Assembly (NCBI GenBank): GCA_012932295.1
Contig: JAAONU010000016.1
Location: forward strand, 13,742,111-13,806,110
Direction: 5' to 3'
Source of the DNA: Cyclina sinensis
Lineage: Eukaryota; Mollusca; Bivalvia; Venerida; Veneridae
Length of the DNA stretch: 64,000 nucleotides
The translations under genes and the position numbers were made by a program. Shown here in pieces: positions 22,391 to 36,094 of the stretch. The notes beneath the pieces are model-generated. The model had not been told where the DNA came from and did not search any database. It saw nothing but the letters and a program-made list of their open reading frames with translations. How positions within the stretch are numbered: the first letter of the stretch is position 1; every line of letters begins with the position of its first letter.

Positions 22391-23397
22391 CATCGTTTGA
22401 AATTAAGATCAAAGTGTTTCGAAGTTTTCATAGAGAGATGTTTTAAAATGCCAAATCCATAAAATTTTGTGCAAAATAAATTCAGACGTTAGACAAATTG
22501 TTTCCATGTGCTTTTAAGTTTTTAGCTACACTGCAATTTCAACATACAATATCGCGTTATTTATTATGAAGCGTTCAGTTGTTTCTCAGTATAGAAACGT
22601 TAAGTTAAGGAAAATTCAGTTCTACACATTAAAAATGTAAGAATGCTTATTTATTCTAATCGACTAACATTTTACCGCTGTGAAATGGTTTCGCTTCAAG
22701 AAAATCTGTACACATTATGTGGTCTATAAATTACTAGCTTGAATATTGAGAATTGTTCGGGATTCTTCTACAAGTAACAACAACAAAGTGCAATATCTGT
22801 AATGATAATATATTTGCCTCAATTCACAAAAGTGTAGGATACACAAGCAGAATTTTGATGACAGCTAAGAGCAAAGCTTAAGTCATACTTATAATACTTC
22901 AACAGAAAAGAGATAGCAAATTTAATTCTAATTTTAACAAGACATAGTATTTAGGAAACATACACAATGAATATAATCGGTGACTGAGTATCATTGGTTT
23001 CAATTATTATTATTTTTAAATGCAGCTGTGAACTGACGTACACCTCAAAGATAGGTCCGGTTTTTGCTTACAGTATCTCAGACAAGGATGCTTAACCTGT
23101 GAATAACGTGCTTATGTAACCATTGCCTGCTTTCCATCTGCGCTTGAGCTTGCAAACTAAAGATAGTATTAGCAGCCAGTAACAATCTGTCTTATTTATA
23201 CACACTGTATTCTTGATTGATTATGTGCCAGCGGTTTTACTTATCTGGATGTTTTAGGCTTTGAGCCTTTGCACCTAGATGGAGAAGATGATGTTTGGCA
23301 CTGAAATCATTTATTGACGTATTTCGGCCTTTGACCCCTCCCGCCTGATGACACAGAAGGTTCTCCGAAAACATATCTGTTAAAGAAAAAAAATGAA
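22391..23397. other. Intergenic, nothing recognised
   Basis: AT-rich sequence without coding, RNA or strong repeat signals. Confidence 0.5.
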
Positions 23398-23890
23398 AAA
23401 ATGAAATTGTTTCACAAACAAATGTTATTCAACGGTCAGCAGAAATATTAATATTTGAATTAAAATTGTTTTTTTAAGCAAGTATCTCTAAACAGTCAGC
23501 TGAACTATTTATGTTTAAATTAAAATCGTTCCCTTAAGCGCGTGTCTTTCAACAGTCAACAGAAATGGCTATAATTCAATTAAGTTTTTCCAACGCAGTG
23601 TCTTTCGACAGTCAGCAGAAATGGCTATAGCTTAATCGAAATCGTTTCCCAAAGCACGTGTCTTTCAATAATAAGCAGAAATGGCTATAATTAATTAAAC
23701 TTGTTTCCCAAAGCACGTGTTTGTCACAATCAGCAGAAACTGTTATAATTTAATTAAGATCGTTTCCAAAAGCACGTGAATTTCAAAAGTCAAAATTTGA
23801 TTAAAAGTTTCCTAAGCAAGTATTGTTCATTAGTCATCAAAAGTGTTTTACTTAATAATTCAGTCGAAATAATTTCCAAAAGCACGTGTT
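23398..23890. repeat. Diverged tandem array of about 60-bp units
   Basis: About eight head-to-tail copies share 'cagtcagcagaaatggctata', 'aattaa', 'cgtttccc' and 'aagcacgtgtctttc'. Most units carry the E-box CACGTG. Copies are diverged, so the array is old. Confidence 0.8.
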
Positions 23891-25725
23891 AATAGTTAAT
23901 ACATATAATGTTTTCTTAACTTTAATACTGGAGGATTCATTCTTTGACTTTCATAGAAAAATATTACTAATACTTTGCATGCAAAATAAAATTAAGAAAG
24001 GTCAATCAACCATAGTAATGGTAATGTTCCTGGATAATATTTCATATCTAGATATAGTGTTTTTACCTAGGAAAGGTGGGGTGACAACCAAAATGAATAT
24101 AATGAAAGGCTGGAATGTGTTAAAGGGACTAATGTATTCAGACCTTACAATGTATTTTACACTCATAAACTTTGCCTGTCCCGTGCAACTTTTTCTGATG
24201 GAAAGAATAAGACAAACTTTGTCATATTCGATAGAATAGCAATTAAAGCAGAGTAGAGAGGTATAACAATGATTTTACAATCTATATCCTATGTAAAGGT
24301 GTATTTTTCATCAGCTGAATATTACTTTATGGCTTGCTTTTGTCGTGAGCTAAATATATCAAGTATCTATATTTTTTCAAGATGACCTTTTTATTACAAT
24401 CATATATAATGTACCTTAAAACGGTTCTTTCAAAAGTCTGGTTGGGTTTTTGAAAACGTGTATGATTTAATTGGAATTTTCCTAGTAACAGTGAGAATTA
24501 GTCGTTTAAAAATAGAAAAGTTGCGAGTTCTTTTAATGTTTTAAAAAGGCACAATCCTTCTTTGAATGATCGAAATTAATTTAAACCTGTTAATGACACC
24601 AGTGTATTTTTTTGTAAAATGTTTTCAAGAAAATAAATGAAAAAGAAATATACATTCTATACTTTTGCAAGGTAATTATAGTTTGAACACTGTCACATTG
24701 ATGATACTAGGTTGACAATGAAAATTAGTCCCCTTTACTGCTAAGAAATGCAACTCGAACATAGCATGTACTGGGAACTATCTGAAATTACTATTATATC
24801 GAGCTTAATTTCAATTTTTTAATCAAATCTACTATGTGAACATGTATGATGGCGATTTGCTTGTCCATTTGTGTCAACGAGTGTAGCTTTGACATTAAAA
24901 AGAAAACACCTTGTGTCTAACGAAGCTATAACAAGGTTCTTCTTTAGAAAAGTTCTTTTATTTGACAAAAAAGTATTGTCTCAGTAGACAGTTTACATAC
25001 ATCAACATATGTTTTGACTTTTTATTATTCACAAAATTAGATTGCTTATTTAGTATAAAGTACACTTTAACCGAATTAAAAGAATAATTACTTTCTGACT
25101 GCTTGTTCCCTCCATTTGAAATAACTTTTTTTTCTTTTCGATGTGACTACTATTGCGTTTATTGTTTGAAGTTTTACGTGTCCAAAAACAAACACTCTTT
25201 ATGAAAATTTTATCCTGACAACATTCTGTCATTGACGCATGATAACGAATCCTTAAAAAGATCTAAGATGCGAGGCACGTTCAGTTATTGATACAGCTGA
25301 TTCATAAGTAGGCGCCTTTAGGTCGCTTTTGTCTTCGGCGGGGGATTTTGTATGTCAATATACATTTCTCATTTTGTATAAAGACAAACCATTTGTGGAT
25401 GAAACTATGCAAACATTTTCTTACTAAAAACATAGAAATAGAAGGAAATTTTAACAATTTTTACTCAGTAGATCACACAAGGCATATTCGCAAAATATTT
25501 TATTTTTCAAACCTAGAAAATTCGACAAGTTTTTGTTAATTGTCAATTATGTACATAACCATGCTTTTTCTGATAATGAAGCAATACTACCGAAGAAATA
25601 GAAGTTATGCATGTTTTATGTCAAAACTTTTATCATTTTTGTTAAAATCGTCTTATGGTTTCCTGTCAACAGTTATACATTACTTTCATTCACTGTGGAG
25701 AAAAGGAAATCATTTTTGTTTGCTG
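23891..25725. other. Intergenic, fragment of duplicated family near the end
   Basis: No gene is recognised. At about 25266-25370 there is a stretch (aggcacgttcagttattgat ... aggcgcctttaggtcg ... tttgtctt) that recurs at about 28845 and 34618 inside the large duplications. Confidence 0.5.
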
Positions 25726-26000
25726 TTTGTCATGTGTCGAATGTTGTCTAGATTCTGTCGTTTGTCATGTGTCGAATGTTGTCTAGATTCTGTCGTTTGT
25801 CATGTGTCGAATGTTGTCTAGATTCTGTCGTTTGTCATGTGTCGAATGTTGTCTAGATTCTTTCGTTTATCATGTGTCGAATGTTGTCTAGATTCTGTCG
25901 TTTGTCATGTGTCGAATGTTGTCTAGATTCTGTCGTTTGTCATGTGTCGAATGTTGTCTAGATTCTTTCGTTTATCATGTGTCGTATGTTGTCTAGATTC
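25726..26000. repeat. 35-bp tandem array, eight copies
   Basis: The unit 'tttgtcatgtgtcgaatgtt gtctagattctgtcg' starts at 25726 and recurs every 35 bases. Units 5 and 8 share a 'ttcg-tttat' variant, hinting at a 105-bp higher-order period. The overlapping open frame is a by-product of the repeat. Confidence 0.92.
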
Positions 26001-26438
26001 AGTTCTGTTCTCATATGATTTCCTTATACACATATACAAACTGAAAATTTTCGTTCAAATTTGTTCTTTTTCATCGGGAAAACTGTGCAAGAACGTTTTA
26101 TCAACACAAACACACTATACAGATTGCAAAGCAAGCACAAAATGATCAACTTAAAACATTTCAAATATTGACATTTCCTACATAACTCGTCATTACGTAT
26201 TGATTTGTTGCAAGTTCTGTCAGAATTTACTTTTCAAAATAATCACAGGGCTCACGGATCTTCTCTTGGTTTTCAATAAATATCAATTTTCAGCAAGTGA
26301 ATTATTTTTGATTGATTACGAGATCGGTAACTGGAGAGAAACGCTACCTAAACAAACAATATACGGAAAGAACAAACGAATTTTAATTTCTCTCACTTCA
26401 GTACAGAGTCAATAATAGAAAAATGGTTTTCTCATTTA

Positions 26439-26578
26439 AGTGTTCACAGTAAACAAATCTCTGTTATAAGATTTAATTTCTTGAGTACTGTGTTCCTGGT
26501 TTCAACAAAGTGTTCACAGTAAACAAATGTCTGACATAAGAATCAATTTCTTGAGTACTGTGTTCCTGGTTTAAACAA
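26439..26578. repeat. 70-bp tandem duplication
   Basis: 'gtgttcacagtaaacaaat' through 'gagtactgtgttcctggttt' is present twice, 70 bases apart, with a few substitutions. Confidence 0.85.
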
Positions 26579-26750
26579 TGAAACAATATAGCAAAATCTT
26601 GCACATGCCTCATCCTCAGTTGAAAATATTTGACAAATTTCAAAAGTCACGTATTTCTAATACAAAGTTTCGTACAAGAGAACAATTGTTATTAAAGCTT
26701 CTGGCATTAAAGTTAATCATAATGTGATTTTATTGTTTCCAAATTTACAA

Positions 26751-29700
26751 ATTAGATAACCAAATACACAGAAGTGAGGGTAATATACAGGTAAATGGCA
26801 ACTTGTTGATATATAATTCATATTTGAACACATTGGACGGAAAGGTATCTCTTTAAAGTACAGTGACGACCATTCAAAGCTTACTAACGAAGGTGAGGAC
26901 TTCACTCTTAAAGTTTTGGTTGTTATTTACTTTTTCTAGAAATAAAAACATAACATCGAAAGAGACTATACTTATGTTATGTGGTGTTGCTTACTTGTGG
27001 TGGTCGATAAACAGTTCCTACGGGTTTCGACACAAATGTCAATTACTTTAAATCCGATTTGCGCGCGCATTCGGGAGTAAAATCTCTTTATACAAATAAA
27101 ATTGTGTAGTCTTTAGCTTAAGTCATAGAAAAAGAAGATAAATATTGATAGATGGTTATTTCTTCAAGCTTTGATTCTCTTGTGTAAACTTTCCTTTCTA
27201 CGTTTGATTTTTGACGTAGCAAAATATTTGATAAATGCCACGTAATACAGAACTCTACGCTTGTTGTATCATGAAGACAGAGAATGTATTATATAACTCG
27301 CATGACATTTCTATCGTCTGAAATACGGTCTGTATTAAAAGTTGCCGAAATACATTTGATAAAGATGAACGAAATGTCAACACCTGTGTCCCGGAAATGT
27401 CTCCATCATAGAGCGTTAACAAAAATTAATTTCTGTTGACCAAAAAAGCAGGGAGCAACTAAATCGGTTTTCAAAAACAATTGATTCTAAGTTTTTTTGT
27501 CGTCATTCCTTAAGTTATTGCTGGTTCTTGAAAACAAGAAAATGTTTCTCTTTTACCTAAAACAAACTTGCAGGTTCCGGTCTAAAATAAAGCTAGTTTT
27601 CTTAATCGCATGTCAATGCCTACTGGAAAAAAACTATTACAGCTTATGGAAGAACTTTTGGTAAGCGTGTATCAACACCTGTGTCCATTAAGTGCCAGGA
27701 TTCGCAAACTGCAAGGATAAATTATTATTGATCAGAATAAAGGGAATAACTGAATCATACTGTTTTTCTTTGCTCAGGAAAAAATCGTTTAGTAAAATAA
27801 ATGTGCCGTAAAAATACAGCATTTTACCAGGCCAACTATTGTTTGTATTCCTCTTTCTCTCTTGCGAAGACATTATTCACGTCCATGTTTACACATATTT
27901 AGAATATGTAGCTATCAGATGTAGCTATGCAAAATCTGGTTTTCTTTCTCTTTTTTTCCTTCTTTTTTTGTGTTTGTGTGTGTATGTGAATTCTTGACTT
28001 AACGGTTTTTCTACTTCATTGGCATTCCTCTTACTTTTGGGTTTCTTCTTTCTAAGGCAATCACGTGGTCATGACATTTCTTTTTTCAACTGACATTCGA
28101 CAACCTCTTACGTTAGTGTGTACACAAATTATCTGATTCAATATGAAAGTCACGTTCAATTCCTGAAACAAGTAATGTACACCGACACCCTTGTATCGCC
28201 TTTGTCATCTGCGTTAATATATTACCGGCCTGCATAACGGCGGAGTAAACTTTTCGTACTATATGTGTAAGGCAATGTTGGTTAGGTAAATAAACTGAAT
28301 AATGATATTTATAACGTATAGGATATATCACGGCCAATTCCCTCTTTGTTTATTGTCGGCAAACTGTGGATAGTTTTAGAATTTAAAGTTTAGCTTCTTA
28401 TCTAACTGTGGACTGGAATATAAAACAGTTTCAAGGGTTTCAAAATAGGTACAAGAACTGTAACAACAACTCGTTTTATCCATACTAAGTGTGCAGAGTT
28501 ATATAATCGACTTTTCCTTTACACAAAAATTCTTTGAGTACCTTTAGAAAAACAGTAGTTTTCTTTCTACAGGAATAAATGTACTAAAGACAAGCGGATT
28601 TAAATGGCTTACAACTATCCATACTTCCTTGTTTAAACAGCTAAATGCAACCCATAATACATTTGTGTACACATCTGGGGAAAACAACAACGGCTTCAGT
28701 AAAATGAATGTTGCTTCCAGTGAATTAGCTACAGTTGCGTGAGTAGTCATGACAGTATGACACCTATTCAACAGACGGGAACTGTCATCCCCAGAGTGTC
28801 CCTTTGTCTCGAATTAATCACATCTACTTAAAGAATATCAGATGCATGTCACGTTCAATTATTGATACAAATAGGCGCCCTTAAGTCGTCTTTGTCGTCC
28901 GCAAAGGATCTTGTATCAATACATCTTTGTTCCTCCATGAATTTCTGGATTTATCAACATATTGAACATAAATAATAATAGGTCATTGCATTCTAGCACA
29001 CAAAGTAGTTCACTTTCGTTTTCAAATAAAGTACAACTGTATAGACCTTTCAACTGTTTGCTTTTCTGAGAAACAACCTTTAGTAGGCTTTAGTCAATGT
29101 AATTGCAGTTATGACTAGGGTCTTATGTAGAGTTCTTTCACATAAAAAAGTTGTGTTGATGTTTTTCTTTAATGTGCTTAATCGGGATAACTATATGCTT
29201 GTTACAACAGGTTATGAGTTACATCACTAGAAATTGGAATCACCATCAGAGCAAACTATGAGACCAGTGAATATTACTATTTCTTTACGTCTTGGACCAA
29301 TTTGCTCGAAAAACTAACTGAATAATTTAAGTTATGTCAGTTAATTGAACGAGATTTGAACAAATCTAAAATAAATAAGTATGGTTACGAAAGAAAGAAT
29401 AGAGGGCATCCGCTTCTCGAATCCATTATTTACTGATTCGTATCTGCTCAGATTATGTATGAATGTTTGTACTTTAAAGGCGCAGCAAAATGTTCAAAGC
29501 TAAGAGGTACGAACGAACGAGGAAGCACGTAGATAGTCTGGTTCATATTAGGTAGTGGCCCAGATTTGATATCACCGCAAATACCTTGGAAGATATAAAC
29601 TTTTTTTCGAAAGATCAGACATAACTTTGGCCTACGTAAGCCTAAATTTGACGTTTTCACATTTACTTTGTTCTTAGCTGTATTCATGTCTGTATTTTCG

Positions 29701-31959
29701 TGGGTTTTTTTTCTTTTGTCGATTCTAGGCGCCAAATCTATGAATATTCAACACGTCCTCTTCTTTATTAGATATCTTTGTAATGTTAAAAAAAACATAT
29801 TCTTGTATGGGATTGTAATTGATTCTTATCTAATATAATTTGTGAATTAATTTGTGAAAAGTCTGTCTAAATGTTCCAGGAACTCTTTATTGTAGATTGT
29901 AGAACCAATAGCATTTAAAACTGTTTAAGTATTGACAGAAATATTTGATATTAAAAGTAATTTTACGTTGGGAAAATGTGCACTGCTTTTGTCGTAGGTA
30001 GTAGCGAAAAATTGTCATGTTTGTTAATTTCACATCAATTCTATTCCTGAAGCCACTCCATACGGAAAATTTAACAAACAACAGGAAAATATTGATGAAT
30101 TTACTAACTTCTAGTAAAATTAACAAAAGAAAATTGAGAATTAGTCGAGTATGTGTCTTAGTACAACTTAATAATAACTAGAGTTTGATTTTAAAACGAA
30201 ACGTAAGTCTCCTTCCCCTAGCTGAATATATCTTAGGTCCTTCCCGTAGATGAACATGGACATATATCTAGAGCACTGCCTAAAGAACTAAATCTCAGTG
30301 AATTATCTAAAACATGCGATTCAGCTTTCTCAGATTTACTATTGACTTTTGGTAATTGTTCAAAATATATCGCAGTGTTTCAAAACGAGCAAGCACTTCC
30401 GAATATTCCTTTTGTATCACGAGTCTGTGAAGCAAGATGGTGATAATCATACGTCGGTAAACTTGAAAGGTATTAGTAATTCCCATTACATTCGCATTCA
30501 AGCACAGATTGTTGTAATTAAGAGATCTGTCTGCCGCTAGAACAGTTAATGCAATAGTTTCTATGACACGTCTATTTCAACATATAACAATATTTTGAAT
30601 TTTTTGTATGTAGCTCACATTCTGAGTGTACGCAAAACAGACTTCAAAGCCTTATCAATAGTTCTGGACATATAACATTTGTTAGGTCTTTTCCCTAGAT
30701 ATTGTGAACGCTTTTTGTCATTAACGATTTCTCGAAGCAGTTAACTAGCAGACAGAAATATGTTTAAGCAAAGGCAAAAGTGTCATCAAATGGTCTGACC
30801 CGTGCTTCTGTTCTTGCAGAAATAGCAGCAGAAATTCAGTTATATCGGTAAAGGGAGTAAGGACGGCTACAAATGACGTATTATGTTAATAAGGACAAGG
30901 GCTGAAATAGATAAACAATTTTGGAGTTGTCATCTTATTGAATAGAATACAATCTTGAATTCACCTCACGTGAAATCGGTCATTCATCTCTTTAATTTTC
31001 GTCTTTTGTCAAAAAATCAGAAAAAGTTTTCATTATGTTTTATTCTTGTGTATTTGTACTCCAAATATACTACATTTTACATTGTTGGAGTGCTCAAATA
31101 TTTATGTTTTGACCACAAAGTGAAAGGCGGATACAATTCCGGTAGCATGACGAGATTACGGAAATGGAAACAGAAATTGTTCTGCACGCATTCTACTTTG
31201 ACATACTTAAAAGAACATGTTTCAAATTCCAGGTCAAGCCTTTTTCAGAAAAAAAAAATAAATGCTAATGAGACTTTTGCGTATGATTCTCGGTTCTGTA
31301 ATGAACTGACTAAAACTACCCTCCATATAAGAGCAATTAAGGGAATATACTCCTATTTGTTTCACGTAACTTGAAATAGCATTCTTTCGATTTTTTCTAA
31401 ACATTACAATTTACAGTATGTAATACTATTCTAGAATGCTCGCAGTGTCTCTAAAATATGATTTGTATGACGAATCACTAATTATGAATAAATGACTATT
31501 TGATACGAACTGTTGTTTGCATTTTCTCTTTCACATACATAATAATATTAATAATACAACGAAAATTGTAAGGCAAACTATCACCTGACACTCTCTTTTG
31601 TCGAACATGCATGAAAAACAAAAAAAGATACAAGCTCTTTTAAAAATGCTAATACCATATGCAAGGCACGTTGAATTATTGATAAAGGTGATAAACATAT
31701 GGCTTATAGAACATTTTGACTGCAGTAGAGGAATTAAAATATAAAAATTGTTAGTGATTTAATATGGTCAATACATGTAGTTGATTGTTAATGTGATATT
31801 ATATTTTACATTAGTCATTATCTACATGAGAGCATGGTGAAAGTATTTGCAAGCAAGATATAAACTTGATTTGGAGATTATTGTAATCAAAACGTTTTTC
31901 GTTTGAAATACCTGCAAAATGAATTATCTTAAAAAATGTTTATTTGTTTATGACTGTTT

Positions 31960-31993
<34 letters not shown>
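26751..31993. repeat. Large direct duplication, copy A (5.2 kb)
   Basis: It is collinear with 32571-38373 throughout, with substitutions and small indels only (offset 5820 at the left end). I see no gene in it. Its open frames are broken by indels in the other copy, which argues against coding. It ends exactly in a (CTAT)n run at 31961-31993. Confidence 0.9.
31961..31993. repeat. (CTAT)n microsatellite at the end of copy A
   Basis: About eight perfect CTAT units. The same repeat, shorter, ends copy B at about 38346-38373. Confidence 0.9.
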
Positions 31994-32570
31994 GCTCACA
32001 TAACCTGCTGACATTATATGCATTTTCTGAATTCTAGGGAATTGCTCAAATAGTTGACGTTCTAAACATTCATTTAAATGAGGCTCCATTTAAAAATATC
32101 AAATCTAATGTTTATATAAAATGATTTTAGTGTGAAACATGTTTCTACGGCAAAACAGTTGCGAAAATCCTAAAACCTGAATTGTAAGTCTGTTTTCTTT
32201 TGTGTGCAGTAATTAGATTTCAATTTTATTTCTGTCGTTTTTAAAAATTATGCAAAATTATATGTAAATTACAATCAATTTATCTGTTGAATTTAAACAC
32301 ATCATTTACCTAAAACCACAAACATATATTTGAAACTCACATTGATACAATCTGATTCAATACATTGAATGCAGCTTTCTTAATCATATGATTGCACATT
32401 GTTAAAATTAGGGTCGCAAATAGGACCGCAAATAGGATCGTAGGGCCGCAGAATAAGGATGTCAATCTCCGGATCTAGACGCTCTGCTCCATATTCTTTT
32501 TCAATAGACGCTTTGTCGCATTTTGAAAACTCGCCAGTATACTGGGTGATGCCCTAAGGGGCATAACCCG
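31994..32570. other. Spacer between the two large direct copies
   Basis: It is unique in this window. It contains short GC-richer repeats ('gggtcgcaaataggaccgcaaataggatcg') near 32410-32445 and a small hairpin ATGCCCTAAGGGGCAT near 32549-32564. No gene is seen. Confidence 0.5.
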
Positions 32571-35500
32571 ATTACATAACCAAGTAAACAGAAGTGAGGG
32601 CTTTGTACAGGTAAATGGCAACCTGTTGATATTCAAAATATATATTTGAACACAATGGACGGAAAGGTATCTCTTTAAAGTAGAGTAATGACCATTCTAA
32701 GCTTACTAACGAAGGAGAGGACTTCACTCTTAAAGTTGTGGTTGTAATTTACTTTTTCTAGAAATAAAAACATAATATTGGAAGAGACAATACTTATGTT
32801 ATGAGGTTTTGCTTAATTGTGGTGGTCGATAAACAGTTCCTACGGGTTTCGACACAAATGTCAATTACTTTATATCCGGTTTGCGTGCGCATTCGGGAGT
32901 AAATCTCTTTATACAAATAAAATTATGTAGTCTTTAGCTTCAGTCATAGAAAAAGAAGATAAATATTGATAGATGGTTATTTCTTCAAGCTTTGATTCTC
33001 TTGTGTAACCTTTCCTTTCTCCGTTTGATTTTTGACGTAGCAAAATATTTGATAAATGTCACGTAATACAGAATCATGAAGACAGAGAATGTATTATATA
33101 ACCCGCATGACATTTCTATCGTCTCAAATACCATATATATTAAAAGTTGCTGAAATACATTTGATAAAGATGGACGAAATGCCAACACCTGTGTCCCGAA
33201 AATGTCTCCATCATAGAGCGTTGACAAAAATTAATTTCTGTTGACCAAAAAGCAGGGAGCAACTAAATTGTTTTTCAAAAACAATTGATTCTAAGTTTTT
33301 TTGTCGTCATTCCTTAAATTATTGCTGGTTCTTGAAAACAAGAAAATGTTTCTCTTTTACCTAAAACAAACTTGCAGGTTCCGGTCTAAAATAAAGCTAG
33401 TTTTCTTAATCGAATGTCAATGCCTACTGGAAAAAAACTATTACAGCTTATGGAAGAACTTTTGGTAAGCGTGTATCAACACCTGTGTCCATTAAGTGCC
33501 AGGATTCGCAAACTGCAAGGATGAATTATTATTGATCAGAATAAAGGGAGTAACTGAATCATACTCTTTCGTCGCTCAGGAAAAAATCGTTTAGTAAAAT
33601 AAATGTGCCGTAAAAATATAGCATTTTACCAAGCCAACAATTGTTTGTATTCCTTATTCTCTCTTGCGAAGACATTATTCACGTCCATGTTTACACATAT
33701 TTAGAATATGTAGCTAACATTGCAAACAGATGTATGCAAACTCTGGTTTTCTTTCTCTTTTTTCTTATTTTTTTGTATTTGTGTGTGTGTATGTGAATTC
33801 TTCACTTACCAATTTTTCTACTTCATTGGAATTCCTCTTACATTTGGGTTTCTTCTTTCTAAGACAAGCACGTGGCCATGACATTTCTTCTTACAACTGA
33901 CATTCGACAACCATATGTTAGTGTGTACACAAATTGTGATCCCTTCTCAATTCTTGAAACAAGTAATGTACACCGACACCCTTGTATCATCTTTGACATC
34001 TGCGTTAATATATTACCGGCCTGGATAACAACGGAGTAAACTTTTTGGACTGTATGTGTAAGGCAATGTGCTGGTTAGGTAAATAAACTGAATAATTATA
34101 TTTATAACGTATGGGATATATCACGGCTAATTCCCTCTTTGTTTATTGTCGGCGAACTGCGGATAGTTTTAAAATTTAAAATTTAGTTTTCTTATCTAAC
34201 TGTGGACTGGAATATAAAACAGTTTCAAGGGTTTCAAAATAACAATAACTCATTTTATCCGTTCTAAGTGTACAGAATTATATAATCGACTTTTCCTTTA
34301 CACATAAATTCTTTGAGTACCTTTAGAAAAACAGTAGTTTTCTTTCTACAGGAATAAATATACTAAAGACAAGCGGATTTAAATGGTTTACAACTATCTA
34401 TACTTCCTTGTTTAACAGCTAAATGCAACCCCATAATACATTTGTGTCAACATCTTGGGAAAACAACAACGGCTTCAGTAAAATGATTGTTGCTTCCAGT
34501 GAATTAGCTACGGTTGCGTGAGTAGTCATGACAGTACGACACTTTTTTAACAGATGGAAACTGTCACCCCCAGAGTGCCCCTTTGTCTCGAATTAATCAC
34601 ATCTACGTAAAGAATATCAGATGCAAGTCACGTTCAATTATTGATACAAATAGGCGCCCTTTAGTCGTTTTTGTCGTCCGCAGATGTATCAATACATCTT
34701 TGTTCCTTTATGAATTTCTGGATTTATCAACATATTGAACATATTAAATAATAATTGGTCATTCCATTCTAGCACATGTAGTTCACTTTCGTTATCAAAT
34801 AAAGTTAAACTGTATAGACCTTGAAATAACATTATTTCTACTGTTTGCTTTTCTGATAAACAACCTTAGATAGGCTTTAGTCAATGTAATTGCAGTTATG
34901 ACTAGGGTCTTATGTAAAGAGTTCTTTCAGATAAAATAGTTGTGTTGATGTCTTTCTTTAACGTGCTTAATCGGGATAAGTATATGCTTGTTACCACAGT
35001 TTATAAGTTACCTCACTAGAAATTGGAATCACCATCAGAGCAAACTATGACACCAGTCAATATTACTATTTCTTTACGTCTTGGACCAATTTGCTCGAAA
35101 AACTAATTGAATAATTTAAGTTATGTCAGTTAATTGAACGAGATTTGAACAAATCTAAAATAAAAAAGTATGGTTACGATAGAAAGAATAGAGAGCATCC
35201 GCTTATCAAATAGATTTTTACTGATTCGTATCTGCTCAGATAATGTATGGATGGTTGTGCTTTAAAAGTCCAGCAAAATGTTCAAAGCTAAGAGGTACGA
35301 ACGAACGAGCAAGCACGTAGATAGTCTGGATCATGTTAGGTAGTGGCCCAGATTTGATATCACCGCAAATACCTTGAAAGATATAAACTTTTTTTCGAAG
35401 GAACAGACAAAATTGTTGGCCTACGTAAGCCTTAATTTGACGTTTTCACATTTACTTTGTTCTTTTGTTCTTAGCTGTATTCATGTCTGTATTTTCGTTT

Positions 35501-36094
35501 TCTTTGTTTTGTCGATTGTAAGCGCCAAATCTATGAATATTCAACGCGTCCTCTTCTTTATTAGATATCTTTGTAATGTTAAAAAAAAACATATTCTTGT
35601 ATGGGATTGTAATTCATTCTTATCTAGTATAATTTGTGAATTAATTTGTGAAAAATCTGTCTAAATGTTCCAGGAACTCTTTATTTTAGATTGTAGAACC
35701 AATAGCATTTAAAACTGTTTAAGTATTGACAGAAATAATTGATATTAAAATAACTTTACGTTGGGAAAATGTGCACTGCTTTTGTCGTAGGTAGTAGCGA
35801 AAAATTATCTTGTTTGTTAATTTCACATTAATTCTATTCCTTTAGCCACTCCATACGGAAAATTTAACAAACAACAGGAAAATATTGATGAACTTACTAA
35901 CTTCTAATAAAATTAACAAAAGAAAATTGAGAATTAGTCGAGTATGTGTCTTAGTACAACTTAATAATAACTTTAGTTTGATTTTGAAACGAAAACGTAA
36001 GTATCCTTCCCCTAGCTGAATATATCTTAGGTCCTTCCCATACATGAACTTGGACATATATCTAGAGCACTGCCCAAAGAACTTAATCTCAGTG

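Noticed and set aside
25540..26145. Cys-rich open frames over the 35-bp array
   Set aside because: Repeat-generated frame; the 35-bp period shifts frame each unit and no signal or domain is present.
29448..29735. 95-codon minus-strand frame in copy A
   Set aside because: Stops and substitutions interrupt the equivalent frame in copy B at about 35240-35520.
30955..31374. 139-codon frame with relatives at 37339 and 45549
   Set aside because: The similarity comes from segmental duplication. Indels shift the frame between copies and no motif is present, so protein coding is unlikely.
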